A stretch of DNA of 64,000 nt from Apricaphanius iberus (lineage: Eukaryota; Chordata; Actinopteri; Cyprinodontiformes; Aphaniidae), in the NCBI GenBank assembly GCA_028564705.1, contig JAPXFQ010002706.1:806001-870000 (forward strand), given 5' to 3'. Below, piece by piece: positions 1 through 13,200 of the stretch (position 1 is its first letter; the number at the start of each line of letters is the position of its first letter). The translations under genes were made by a program, and so were the position numbers. The notes under the pieces were generated by a model. That model ran no database searches and was not told where the DNA came from. It worked only from the letters and a program-made list of their open reading frames with translations.

Positions 1-150
1 ATCTTTAGTCAGAGGCTTCTTCAGTTTCGCTGCAACACAGACCACTACAGGAAACCCTTTCTCCCCACAGCCATCATGGTCTACAACAAATCTTTGAAAA
101 ATGAATTAGTAATGAGCTACAACAACACTTAATTTCCCTCTGAGATCAAT
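1..150 (+). repeat. LINE 3' tail
   Basis: The stretch from tacaggaaaccc through aatttccctctgagatcaat is also found at 48810-48930 and 59350-59500. It is the end of a non-LTR retroelement: the C-terminal RT remnant, then an untranslated tail resembling TTTGAATTGAATTGAATTG. Confidence 0.7.
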
Positions 151-958
151 GTTTGTTTTATATTTATATAGTATTTTTGAATTGAATTGAATTGATGACC
201 TCACATGCATGGTCGATAACAGCTGAATTGGAAATGTAAACAACTGTCAAAATAACATTGGTGGACTCTCTGGTAAATAATATGACGTAAGTTTACTGCT
301 AAGAGTTCAATATCTGGGCTGCAGAGACGCGACTTCACAGTAACATTTCCTGGATGACACCATCTGTTGTTAACAAGCACTGCTACACCTCTTCAGATAT
401 CTGTCTGTTCGTACAGTCAGGGTTTGGCGTTCATCCATCTTGTTAGCTAGTGATCTCATGTTTCCCATTATGATCGATAGAAGAGATGGTTTGAATTTCT
501 TCCTTCTCTATCTCCTTTGTTCTCCTGCTCTGCATCCACGCCTCCTCCTTCTTACCTCATCAGGGATTTATAGCTTCAGTTGAGGTATTGGCGATTTTGA
601 ACCCAAGGAGGTGTAGGAAAACAACGAAAAAGGCTGCTGTGTTTGTTTCCATGCGTTTCTAGAGGATTCAATGAGCTGCACTTCTAGTAAAAAGCTTTAC
701 AGCTTAACCAAAACGTACTTTCATTACTTTCTTTACGTTCATTGCTCATTGAGGAAGAAATGCAAGCCTAGAAAAAAACAGAAACGGAGCTGTGTAGGCA
801 GTAGGCAGAGACGCCATGAAAACTCCTGCTGTCCTGGTCGAGCAACGCAAAAAAGACAATGGAGTGGAGCGGAAGAGCGGAGTACTATAAACGGAAAAAT
901 GTCTCCGTTAATACGTCTGCGTCTGAGTGCAAATTTGTGGTCGGAGAAGCATTAACTA
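151..958. other. PIPOX intron, nothing recognised
   Basis: AT-rich intronic sequence. A 94-codon frame at 671-955 has no homology I recognise and runs into the following repeat; I do not call it a gene. Confidence 0.5.
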
Positions 959-1469
959 GGCTTAAGTCTCCTCCCCTTCTGCTCGGCCGTTGGGTCCCCT
1001 GGCCGAAAAAATAATGAATGGAAGTCAATGGAGCGATAAAAGTTTTTTTCTTGTCCGCTTTGTCTTAGGTCCTGAATATATGTTGTACTTTGGTTTAAAT
1101 GATAACTAAAGATTTAAATTTTGACTGTTTGTCAATTGATTTGGGATTTATTTGATTGTAAAAAATTCACAATTAAAATGCCTACAAATCAGAAGTCAGA
1201 AGTCGCATGTATGACGTCATCCAGTTAGTACTAGCTATAGCACGTAAAACACTCACCAAGAGCTTGTAGAGCTTCTCCTGCATGCTGGCTCTCCCTCCAC
1301 CGACTGCTTTACCCCAGACATAGCTGCCACTTTCCACATGGTCAGATTTATAGTGGTTTTCTCCGTGTTTAATGCTCCTTTCTTCATCCTGGAGGCTACA
1401 GCCCACTGTTTCTTTCTTCTTCTGCAGTTGTAGTCCGCTAAACGTTTTTTTACACAAAACCTAGAGTAA

Positions 1470-3083
1470 GGCCCTGTCCCAATACCCGCACTTGCACCCT
1501 TGTGCACTTCTGTTGCACGTTCCTGTTGAGGGGCACAAGTGCGTAGGGTGTCCCGATTCTCCAGCGCGGAGAATCCGGCCCTGGCCCCGCCTCTTTTGCG
1601 CCCTCGCTCCGCACTTCGCTGAAGTCCGTACTAATGCGGACTTCAGTGAAGTGTATTACCCACAATCCATTGCTACGTGTGGAATTCTGTGACAAAACGA
1701 CCAACAAATGGTTCCAGGTGCTTCTCCAACAAATATATTTTCAAGTGTATGGTTGTCAGTTTGTTTTTAAAATTGCCTGGGATAATAATTATGAACTGGA
1801 GTCTAGTTTGAAGATTGCTAGAGATTAAATATTAATTAATATATTAGCTATGTTTTCATCTGAGCGATGTTTCATTACAACATCCACTGCAGTGTGTTAA
1901 CAGATTTTGAAAATCGTATCTTTCAAATAAAAGTTGAAAGCCGTAAGCTACATGTTTTGTATTGTTTTTCAAATGACTGTTTAAACCATCTTCAGGCTAC
2001 TGGCAATGAAGAATCATTGAAATCTAAATCGTCACACAAACAAAGGTAGACTGGTGATCCGTCCAGGGTTTACCCTGCCTATTGCCAGCTGCAGATAGGC
2101 GTAGGCGACCCCTGGGTACCCTTTGAAGCTAAGGGGTATAGAAGATGGATGGATGGATGGTTGATGATCCTGTAACGCTGCGGATTGCTGCATCCTTGAA
2201 AAAAAATGCATACATAAAAAATTTCCCAGGCTCAACCTGAAGTGTGTCATTAATGTGGACGGATTTTGGGTCAAAAGATTCAGCCTAAATGTATATATTG
2301 GCTAAATATGTGAGCAGAGCTTCCGGCGATTCAAAACCATCATCTGCAAATATTGATCGGGAAATGTCAGCGACAGCCCCGGCTATTGATGCCTCAAAAT
2401 ATTGAATAATTTGTAATTGTGTACATGAGTAATTAGCTGTTGGATATATATGTTGAAAAATAGTGTATACTAACAACGTTGTGTGTATTTACGGACATGA
2501 TAGGCCAAAAATAATATTCATTGTGTGTTTATAGCAAGTCATAAAAAATGTAAACATTCTAAATCATAAAAGAACCTATTTCTCTACATTTTGAATAAAA
2601 TGCTGTTTGGGTACTTATTCCCGGCATGTCAGTGTCTGTTCATTTAACACAGCAGGTTTGACAAATATAAATAATACAATAAACACATTATTTTGAATAA
2701 TCAAAAGGCCTTCTTAATAGCCAATATTTTCTGTAAACAAATATAATACAGCCTATTTGATTAAAATCCAATATTTTCTATAACTTTAGACTTTATGCTA
2801 TAGAATTTGCAATATATTTTTTATATCGTATTTATATTTTGTTTTTATCAAACTTGATGATTTTGTTTCAGTTTTATCATATCAAGCAGGAAAATAACAC
2901 AAGCGGCACCCCCATTTTGGTTGTCATGGACATACGGCACAGGCCGACGATGAAATCCTTGCTGTACCAATCGTGCAGTTATTCGCGCACTTGTACACTG
3001 GGCACTTGAACCCTTGTCTGCACTTCTGCCAAGTGCACTTCGTGGAGGACCGTAGGGTGGAGTGTGGGTATTGGGAAAGAGCC
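1470..3083. mobile_element. PIF/Harbinger-like non-autonomous element
   Basis: The ends are near-inverted: GGCCCTGTCCCAATACCC at the left and, reversed, GGCTCTTTCCCAATACCC at the right. TAA flanks both ends (1467-1469 and 3084-3086), the 3-bp target duplication typical of this superfamily. Length 1614 bp. No transposase is readable. Confidence 0.75.
2042..2160 (+). repeat. Dispersed fish repeat with (ATGG)n tail
   Basis: Starts gactggtgatccgtccaggg, contains taccctgcctattgcc, and ends in gatggatggatggatgg. This is a common fish SINE/LINE-tail-like repeat, nested inside the PIF-like element. Confidence 0.6.
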
Positions 3084-3281
3084 TAACTCTTGCCACCGGT
3101 CGATAATCAGCGTTTTCTCTGCATCAAAATTAGTCTTTAAAATTCAAGGACAACATATGTTCCATCTACGGCGCATTTCAAACTGGATCAGAAGATAACT
3201 TTTATCGCTCCATTGACTCTCATTAATTATTTTTGGCAGTAGGGGACCCATGGACTGGAGGTAGAAGGGTGTGACTTAGGT

Positions 3282-4053
3282 TCCCCATTGCTCCATAGAC
3301 TTCCATTCATTTTGCACTCCTCATGAGAGTGCCCTCATATGGAACCAGAGTGGAACTGCAACTAGTTCAGTAGCCGGAAGTTCAGTGAGAGTGGCACTTC
3401 TCCCCTTATTAGACATTCTCTGGTTGTACTGATTTTTCTTACAAATGATGTGCTGCTATTAGAGATGTTCAATAAAGACAAAGATCAAACTTTCGTTACA
3501 TGATGTGGCAAGCAGTAAAAACCCTGCTCACCCTGCCGCCTATGCATAATTGGATCCAGGTAATCACCCGTGGACACACCTATATAATTTCTGACATGGC
3601 CTGCCGCCATCAACATAGGTGACATCTCATGAAAAATAATAAGATAAAAAATAGCTCCTACACCCACTTAATTTTGCTAAAGACGCATCATGAATCCATG
3701 CACACCAGTCCTCCACTCAGCAGCTCATAGCGGGCAAACTCCTCATTTTAATACTGCTCCATGCGCCTTTCATGAATTGCTCACTCAATCTTAGTAGAAC
3801 ACCCACAAATGAAGGACAACCCACAGGCGCAAAATGTTAAATGAATTAAGTCAACATTAGCAAATAAAATTAATTACACGCATCAAAAAAGTTTCTCTGT
3901 GTTTTTTTTCACAAGCCTCAATACATTAAGATAAAACATGTATATATTATATTATTTGTGGATAAAAAGCTTTTTGAAATGATTTATTTTTCACATATCA
4001 TAATACTGTTCAATTTGACCAAATAAGCATGTTTTGATGTTTTCTTTCTCCAG
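3282..4053. other. pipox: PIPOX intron, no gene seen
   Basis: AT-rich intronic sequence ending in the polypyrimidine tract and acceptor of the 4054 exon. No element ends were identified. Confidence 0.5.
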
Positions 4054-4236
4054 GGTCAGTTTAAGAAGCTTGGTGGGGTCATCAGAGACAATGAGAAAGT
4101 TATGGAAATCCAGCCAGGCACTCTTATCAAGGTGACAACCTCCAAAGGACTTTATCAAGCAAGGAGTTTAGTTATCACTGCTGGACCCTGGACCAATAAA
4201 CTTCTGGCTCACACTGGTTTCCAGTTACCACTGGAG
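4054..4236 (+). CDS. pipox: PIPOX exon, 61 codons
   Basis: The exon follows a tttctttctccag acceptor and ends CTGGAG before gtattc, in phase 0 at both ends. It encodes the segment with [10 protein letters not shown] and [14 protein letters not shown], part of the substrate/FAD domain in the family. Coding could begin further upstream only in exons outside the window; I found no PIPOX exon in 1-4053. Confidence 0.9.
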
Positions 4237-7200
4237 GTATTCAGACATGGTTTGACATGTAATATTGTTCAGATGACTGCATGCACTGTATAGAACATTT
4301 CGAAGAATGAACTTGATTTCTTTATTGAAGATGCGTAAGCAATATGTTTAAATACCAATGTTTGGACTTTATTTATGACACTTCAGCTTGGAATGAAGGG
4401 TATGTGCTCATGTTATAGTAAACTACAGGCCACAATGTTGATTCAGTCGTAAGTCTGGTTCACATGGCAGGATTTGTAAGGCAGGATTTCGGACCTGATT
4501 CTCCACTTCTGAAAAATGCAAGGACAACCCAATTATCTGGATTAAGATTATCTTTACAGATTTCAATTCAATTCACTTTTATTTATATAGCGCCAATTCA
4601 CAACAAATGTCATCTCAAGACAGATATTCCTGTTTTGTGTGATGAGTTAACAGGGAAGGTTTTTTTTTTTTTTTTCAACACTGAATTTATTTATAGCATC
4701 CATTACATTAATTTATTCACCCAGGAATGTCCCTTCGGGAGATGTTTAGATCCATTGGCTATATGCGTATTTTCATATAATGGGCATTGTTGGAGCTCTC
4801 CAAGTGCAGCCTCTGAATAAGGCACTATCTGCCACAAAACTCCCTCATTTCACCAGTGTTTTGTTATGAAATGTAGCACTAACATCAACCTGGGATTTCA
4901 ATAATGACGTCACTGTCATGTGTGGTCTGCATTGTCTGGAATACTTTCACTCGATGGGGCACAGCCGTGAAGTCATTGAAATTGCCAGTTTGTGTAAGTT
5001 TGATTCAGAAAAAAACCCAAACGTTAACAACAAAGCACATCCGAGATGCTCCGAACAAACCGGGAAATAGTGCTAGCGATTCTTGACAAAACATTGGTGA
5101 AATGAAGTAGTTTTGCCGCAGACAATGCCTTACTTAGAGGCTGTACTTTGCATGCCACTACAACTCCCATTATAAGGATATACGCTGATCACGAATGGAT
5201 CTAAACATCTCCTGATAGACTTCAAGAGCATCAGACTTGTTTGGCCGAAAAAGGGAATGTAGTGCATGCTATAAATGAGGTCCAGGTTGATAAAAAAGGA
5301 TTTCTCCTGGAAGAGTCTTCTGGTTGGCTCGGCAGGACGTTGTGACCGCTCCAGTAAAAAATCGGAAATTGTCAGCATGTTCGATAGTCTTGGCCCAATA
5401 TCGCAGCTTGTGTCACACCACACACACACACACACTTATAGCGGGCCAAGACAAATGAGCATGCAGCCTGCTGAATGCTGAATGTTTAGCTAATTAGAAC
5501 CTAGAAGCATTTATCATTATTTGAAGTGTTGGCTCCCTTGATCAAAGTCCACAAATGCATAGAAAAAAAGATCAGTCAGAGCAATTTCTAATGTTTCAGA
5601 GAGGAAAAAAAAAATAATTCACCTCCATATATCAGTATAGCAATTAGATTCCCTGATCTTATGCTGCGTTCAGACCGCAGGCTTTGTCAGCATCAGCAAC
5701 GTCAAGATTACATGTTAAGTCTATGTTGGAGGCCGTTAGAGGAGCGTCACGGTCTCTGCTGCGCTTTGTGAGCTTTGGCTTTTGACGGTCCTAACGCTGT
5801 TGATGCAGCACGGCAACCAATCAGAGCGACTCACTGTAGTGACATTGCCCGAAGTCGACGCTGCCTAGCCAACCACGATCCGCGAGTGTTTAAAACATCC
5901 AGCAGAGAAAGGCACGCCTACGAGCTTAGTGAGCTTCCGCTTAAAAAAGGATCTTCTGTGTATATGCGTCAAACTAGTCGCTTTATGAGCGTTGCCTGAC
6001 GCTAACAAAGCCTAAGGTCTGAACGCAGCATTAGTGTGTCCACTGCTTTATCAAACAACTTTTCTTATTGTGTCATTCTTTCCTTTGTTAAAACTAGTCT
6101 TCAAACAATTGCCAAGGCCTCATCCTCTGCATCCATATTTATCTATTCGACTTTACTAGTAATGCTTTATGTCATGAGGTTTTGTGAGATTTCCCACCTG
6201 AGCATGGATTGTTCCTGAGTAAAATTGGTTCATGTGTGGTGTCCAAACTACACACTGCAGGATCAAAACTATTGTGTCCACAATATTTAATCACTATGTG
6301 TGGTGTGTCTCAAGGTATGGAAATCGTATGACCATTTTGTAATCCAGCTGTTTGAACCAAACTTGTCAGAAATCAATAGTTAATATTTTTTTTATAACTT
6401 AGTATTTCGTACCAAAATATTCAATGCACAGTCAGCATCATGTTTAACAAAACTGAGTGCATAACTTTTTCTACAAAGTAATTAAAACTTAAACCACTTT
6501 GATGTAGTTTTCCTCTCCTTTGTTGACCCTGTATTCTCAGTATGATGGATTGCTGCACCGTTAACAGATCAATGCATTCAATGGTGTGTTGTCCCTTCTT
6601 CATTGTTCAGTAGGAGAGATTGTTCCAAAGTCAGTCATTTAAAAAAATCTGATGGGTTTCCTTAGACAGGATTAGTTTTCCCAATTGCCATAATAAACAG
6701 AACTTGACTGCATTGTTTCATTACTAAAATCAAGTTTGAATGTTTTTGTCTGGCTTTGAAGCTGTCCATAATATTGGATTGACTTGACATGATGTTTTTT
6801 GTATGTAAACTGGATCATTTGTTTTGTAATACAATAGATCGGTAAGAAATAGATCTTCCTCGGCCTCAATGGTTACTTGCGGAGTACCACAGGGTTCGGT
6901 GCTTGGGCCAATCCTTTTCACTATATATATGCTTCCTATTGTTAAAATCATTAGGCAGCATGGGATAAATTTCCATAGTTACTCAGATGATACACAGCTA
7001 TATCTATCCATAAATCCTGATTAATCCAATCAGTTAGGTAGACTACAGGCATGTCTGGAAGATATAAAAACTTGGATGACTCTAAACTTCTTGCTTCTGA
7101 ATTCTGATAAAACAGAAGTTGTCGTCTTTGGACCAGAAGCTCTGAAAAAGACACTACTTAGTCAACCCCTTCACCTGGACGGCATTAAATTAGCCTCCAG

Positions 7201-10200
7201 TAATAAAGCAAAGAACCTCTGTGTTATTTTTGACCAAGATATGTCATTTAGATCTCACATTAAAGAAGTCTCTAGGATTTCCTTTTTTCACCTTAGGAAT
7301 ATTGCAAAAAATAGAACCATCCTGTCCAGGAGTGATGCTGAAAAACTAGTCCATGCCTTTGTTACTTCAAGGCTGGATTACTGTAACTATTTATTATCAG
7401 TAAGTCCACAGAATACAATTAAAAGTCTTCAGTTATTCCAAAATTCTGCTGCAAGGGTTCTGATGAATAAAAGAAGAAGAGATCACATTTCCCCTTTTTT
7501 AGCTTCTCTTCACTGGCTCCCAGTGAGATCTAGAATAGAATTCAAGATCCTCCTTCTGACATATTAAGCTCATAATAATCAAGCTCCATCATACAAAAGA
7601 GACCTGATTGTTCCATATGTTCCTAACAGAGCCCTTCGCTCTCAGACTGCAGGTTTACTGGTAGTTCCTAGGATTTCTAAAAGTAGAATGGGTGGCAGAT
7701 CTTTCAGTTACCAGGCTCCCCTCCTATGGAACCAGCTCCCAGGGTTGGTTCGTGAAGCAGACAACTTGTCTATCTTTAAAACTAGGCTTAAAACTTTCCT
7801 CTTTGACAAAGCTTACAGTTATAGACAGGTTAACAGGTAGCTAGGAAGAGATAGGTTAATGTTAGTAGTCAGGTAGAGTGTCAAAAGCTAGGAAGAGATA
7901 GGAAGAGGTAGAGTAGCTAGGTAGAAATAGATTAATGTAAGCCAGGTACAGAGTGTTAGTAGCTAGGTCTCCTAGTAGCTAGGAGACAGGTTAATGTTAG
8001 TAGCTATGCTGCTTTAGGCTAGGCTGTTGGAGGACATTATTAGAGTCAGTTCCTACTTTCTCTCCTAATTCTCCCCAACTGCATGATGAGCTTTCAAGTC
8101 AAACGCTAACCTGCTTTCTCTTAGTCTCTTCCTTCAGTAGGTGCTCCTGACCCGCCCTGCTTGACGACCCTGACTAAGATGGCATTCCAGTGACGGAACG
8201 TTCTCCACATCCTGCTACCAACTTCTGCTTCTGCATCAGTTCTGTTGCTCTTTCTGTGTCTCTGCTGCCTTCTCCAAACCCCAGACGGTCTAGGCAGATG
8301 ACCGCTTATGCTGAGCCGGAGGTTTCTTCCAGTTAAAAGGGAGTTTTTCCTTTCCACTGTCGCTTCATGCTTGCTCAGTGTGAGGGATTACTGAGAAGTC
8401 CCGGCGCAATCTTCTGTGGTTCTCTAATTCCTGGATTAAACATTCTATTGCAATAACTCTTCTTGTAAAGTGCCTTGAGATGACATCTGTTGTGAAATGG
8501 CACTATATAAATAAACTGAAATGAATTGAATTAATGTATTTTGAGTTGATATTTGTTAATTTGACATCTTGGTAACTCAGATCGCCTTTAAATGCAGGTG
8601 GTTAGGATCAATGTGTGCTATTGGAAAGAGAAAACTCCTGGGACATATGATGTGAAGCAGCGTTTTCCATGCTTTGTACTCACTGAAAATGTGGACACCA
8701 AAGAACACATCTACGGCCTCCCCTCCAATGAATATCCAGGCTTGGTAAAGGTAAGTTAATGTTTAAGGCCCTATGGTATTTTCTCAAAGAAAAAAGTAAT
8801 ATATACTTATACTATACTCATTGCAAAATCAGCGTGTGTAATATTTATGTCCAAACCAATACACAATGCGCAGCAAATACAGAATAGTCTTTTGAGGAAG
8901 TTATGTTTCATTTAATGATTTGCTGAATTAGACATTGATAACTTGTAGAGAATTGATTCTAGTTTATGGATCAGTCACATAGTGAATGAATTAATTTTAG
9001 TATTTTTTCATATTAAGAAGGCGTTTTCAAAAACTACTTAAAAGATTAGTTTTCTGTGTTTAAACAATCTATTTTAAAGCTGTGTTTGCAGAGCAGTTTA
9101 AAGAGTCTATTAACACAGGCAGTTACTAATCTACCATTAGTTTGAGTCCCATTTGATGAGATATTGCTTCTCTTAACTGTAGGTACATTCAAATGCTAAT
9201 GGGTTTTTTTTTCTATCAATCATGCAATGTGTTTTCAGGTATGCTACCACATGGGCAGCAAGGCCGACCCAGATTACAGAGACGTGGAGACAGATAAATC
9301 CGATATCGATATCCTGAAGCGTTATGTTGCCAGAAGCATGCCTGGCTTGATCCCTGAGCCTGTTGTGGTGGAGAGTTGCATGTACACAGTAAGGAAACGT
9401 TTCAAAATGATAATATCTTACCGCTGAGTGGAGGGCAGGGGTCACTGTGATTTTAGGTTTGCTAAGAGTGGAAATCAGCAAAAAGGCAGATATTTTTTAT
9501 ACCCTAAAGTGCTTTAAATGTTAACAGGATGTCAATTTTGTCATGTATGCCAGTGTTTTGTTGAAAACTGTTAGACTTTATTGCTTTCGCAGAAAGCAGA
9601 GATGCTGAGTCATGTTTGAGGCTGTGGCTCGAGCTGCATTTAAGTCAGTAAAAGTTCACTCATTGTGGACTTTGCCTTAGAGCCTAATTAACAGCATTTA
9701 TTTAATAAAGTAAGAGAAGAAAAGGAACATAGTATGAAGACACCTAGACTCCAGCTCTGACATGTGATGCATATGCTGCATATGTTTTATCATGGCAGGA
9801 TTTGTTTGACAATTAGCCAGAGACATTTTTGTCATTTCGGGTGGTTAAAATTTTGTTAATCTGAATTTCTAACATGGTTTTGAAATTTTATGGGACATTT
9901 CATAGCTCTGAGCGAGAAGCAGTGGATAGGAATGTAGTGGTTAAAGTAAATGCGAATGAGAGATTAACTGATAACCTTGTATTGACATTATAAAGACAAA
10001 AATGCACCTGGTTTGACTGAAGAAATTCAGCATTAACAGTTTTTAATCCTTTCCTAATGTGCTTCTCTGTTTGGATAGCCATGTCTTTATTTGTACAATT
10101 GAAAATATTACACTTTATCAATTATTAAAAACTAATATAAAGCAGAATTTAGAAGCTTTCCATGCTGAATTAAATGTTTAAGGAACTGAAGATAGCTGCA

Positions 10201-13200
10201 AATAAATATTCTGCCTTCTGCACTTAGTATTCAGCAATACGAAATAACACCATACTTAATATTCATAACAGCAGGCTTGGATATCTGTGTCTGAAGTTGT
10301 TTGCAGAATGTTTTAGTGATTAAAAATCGACTGTATGAGTAAAATAAAACTGCAGACTCTCAACAGCACTCTGAGGCCCCTAACTCTCCTCCCCTTCCTG
10401 TTGGCCTATGGCTGCCCTGCCCCAAAATTAATGGAAATCAAAGGACCAATAAAAGTTATTTTAAGGTCCACTTCGTCTTGCGTCCTGAATCACACATATT
10501 AATTAATTCATTTTCCAAACCGCACGATCCTCAAGGAATCTCCAGCCGTCAACTGGCGAGGCACACCATGGACAGGTTGCCAGTCCATCGCAGGACAACA
10601 CAGAGACAGACAGGACAAACAACCATGCACGCCAGGGCCGGCCCTGGGGTATTTTGTGCCCCAGGCGACCAATGGGCAAATGTACTCACGTGCTTCAAAT
10701 TTTGAAGTTTTTTTTACAAGTGGGTATTTGGGTGACCTTTAACATTTGTAGATTTTAAATTGTACTATCCAAGTTTGAATGTTTTAACTAAACCATATTA
10801 TAACCATTATCATTTTTTGTAGATATTTTTTATTGAACAAAAATAGATAGAAGAGACAAATAAATAATTAATTTATCGGTTTTATTTATTTATGTTGAAG
10901 CACATCTTTGTTTGACCCCATGTTGAAACTCTGGTGTTTGACACTCAGTCTAGGCCCCGTCCCTTTTTGTATTTCAGTCCTGCTTTTATTTTGGTGGGAC
11001 ACCCCAAGATCATAACTGGGCCCCTTTAAAAACTTTCTAGATACACCCCTGCTTATCACTCAAAATGAAATATTTTTAACCCTGTATAAAGATTTGTAAA
11101 CATCTAATTATGAAAACTATTTTTGTGGCATTATTACTCTCAATCATTGATTTGATTTATTTGTTTAGCACATCAAGATGCTTCACAGTGCACATCATAT
11201 ATATTAAAGAAACAAATTTTTCTAGAGCAGAGAGGAAACAAACCCATATGGTTATTGTCTGATGCCTCAAAAAAACCTTGAATTGTATTCTCCTTAAGAT
11301 CGACTGATTCAAGGAAAAAAAACATTTTATTATTAATTTAAAATCTGTTGCCATTCTTTATTCTCTTAGCCATCTTGAATATGAACTAGGCTGAATTAAA
11401 CTAATTTCAACGATAAATACAGCAGGTCTGACTCACATTATTAAATACATTTATTAATTCAAACTCTGATCCAAGGGGAGACAAAGGCAGATGGAGTACC
11501 TCTTAAGATTTTTTTAAATGGGACTTTATATTGTTTGCCAACAATGCCCTACCTTCATCGGTCATTTCCATCATGTTTTAATCTGTCACTAGTCACTAAG
11601 TGAACAGAACCACGCCTACCTGTGTTGATGCTGCGTCCCGTCCAGTTCCTCTGGAGGGAAGGAAACTTACCGTCCCATTTCCCCGATATATTTACGTGAA
11701 TTCTAATTTGTTTTTGAGGGACTCTGTCTTCACCAAGTTCATCTTATTGTTGCTCCCGTTCTAGGAGCTGATTTTTCCAGACCTGCCACTGTAACTGCAG
11801 CAGCTCTCGCACTTCTCTAAACTGAGAGGCAGAGGATTTACTTATGATAATAAAATACGGGAAATTTACAAGTAAACTTTAATACGGCAAGACGGCGGGA
11901 AAGAAAATGCAGAGGTTCCCATATTCCCCCACCCCCCTGCTTTGTCATAACGCCCCCCGCCTGCTCCTGCTGAGGGAAATTGCCTGATAACAGTGCACAG
12001 TAAAAGTGTACAGCGTGTGCGCTGATTGAATTTATTTTCATGGGAAATTTGGAGTAGCTATATATAGAGAGTGCATTTCAAAATACGATACATACATTTA
12101 ATAACTTTTTTTTCTCCATTTTGCACCCTGTCAAGCAGATGGTGTCCCAGGCAGCCGCCTGTGTCGCCTGTCGGCAAAGCCGGCCCTGATGCACGCGCAC
12201 ACACAAACTCACACCTAAGGACACTGTAGAGCGACCATTTAACCTGACAGTCATGGTTTTGGACAGTGGGAGGAAGCCGGAGTACCCAGAGGGAACCCAT
12301 TCATGCACAGGGAGAACATGCAAACTCCATGCAGAAAGACCCTGGGCCGGGACACGAATCCACAACCTTCTTGCTGAAAGGCAACAGTGTTGCCCACTGT
12401 GTCACCATGAAGCCCTAATATCACACATTTTATGTACCTCAATTTAAATAACTAATGATTTTGTGTTTTGACTCTGTTTGTCAAGTGATTTGGGATTTAG
12501 TTAATTGTAAAAAATGTTAGTTAAAATGCCTATGGATCAAAAGTTGCATACATGACGTCACGGAGCTAATGCTAGCTAGCACTTGAAATGCCCATTGACA
12601 CCTTGTAGAGCTTGTCACACATGGTGGGTCTCATTCAACCAGCTATTAGCTGCCACTTTCCACATGGTTAGATTTACAGTGGTTTTCTTCACGTTTAATG
12701 CTCCTTCGTCCTGGTGGAAGGAGGCGAACCCGGCTAAACCCATTTTTCTTCTTCTTGTGTTTTTATGCAAAACCTAATGTAACGTTGCGGCCAGTCAAAA
12801 ATTCTGCATCACAACGACATTGCTTCACTTCCAGTTATCTAGCAGAAAAGCAAGACAGACCTCGGTGTTCATCATAACATGTAACATCTCACCACCCGAG
12901 AACTTCAACAATATTAAGAAGAGCTGAATCTAGAACCCCCTCGGTTGTCAGCCTGACACAAGAGTTCAAGTCCTCCCACTCCCTAATCTATCGGAGGCTG
13001 AGGGCTGCCCCACCCAGGTTGACACCTGGGCCCCCTCTTCGGTCCTTCTGCTCGGCAGAATCCCCTGTGGATTTTTACATATTTCTTTCTCAAATTTTCT
13101 CTATTTCACCCTTTGTACTTATTTTTTAATTTTATTTATTTAAATAATCTCCTCATTCAAACTCTATCACCACCTGTTTCCAATTTCTAACCTGTCTGAC

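Larger units (their letters stand above)
959..3281. mobile_element. Non-autonomous TIR element (family A, copy 1), split by a PIF-like insertion
   Basis: The left end (from 960, cttaagtctcctcccc) recurs inverted at 3190-3281, with matching blocks such as tggagcgataaaa. The interior 1090-1465 is repeated at 12440-12780. Without the insertion at 1470-3083 the element would be about 700 bp. No transposase seen. Confidence 0.7.
10376..12860. mobile_element. Family A element copy 2, with nested insertions
   Basis: 10376-10490 matches 961-1075 (ctctcctccccttcc, ccaataaaagttattt). 12440-12780 matches 1090-1465, including the repeated ccactttccacatgg and tttaatgctcctt blocks. The material between is later insertions. 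The right terminal repeat is not evident. Confidence 0.65.

Noticed and set aside
671..955. 94-codon frame in the first PIPOX intron
   Set aside because: No recognisable domain, low-complexity basic content, and no splice or promoter context.
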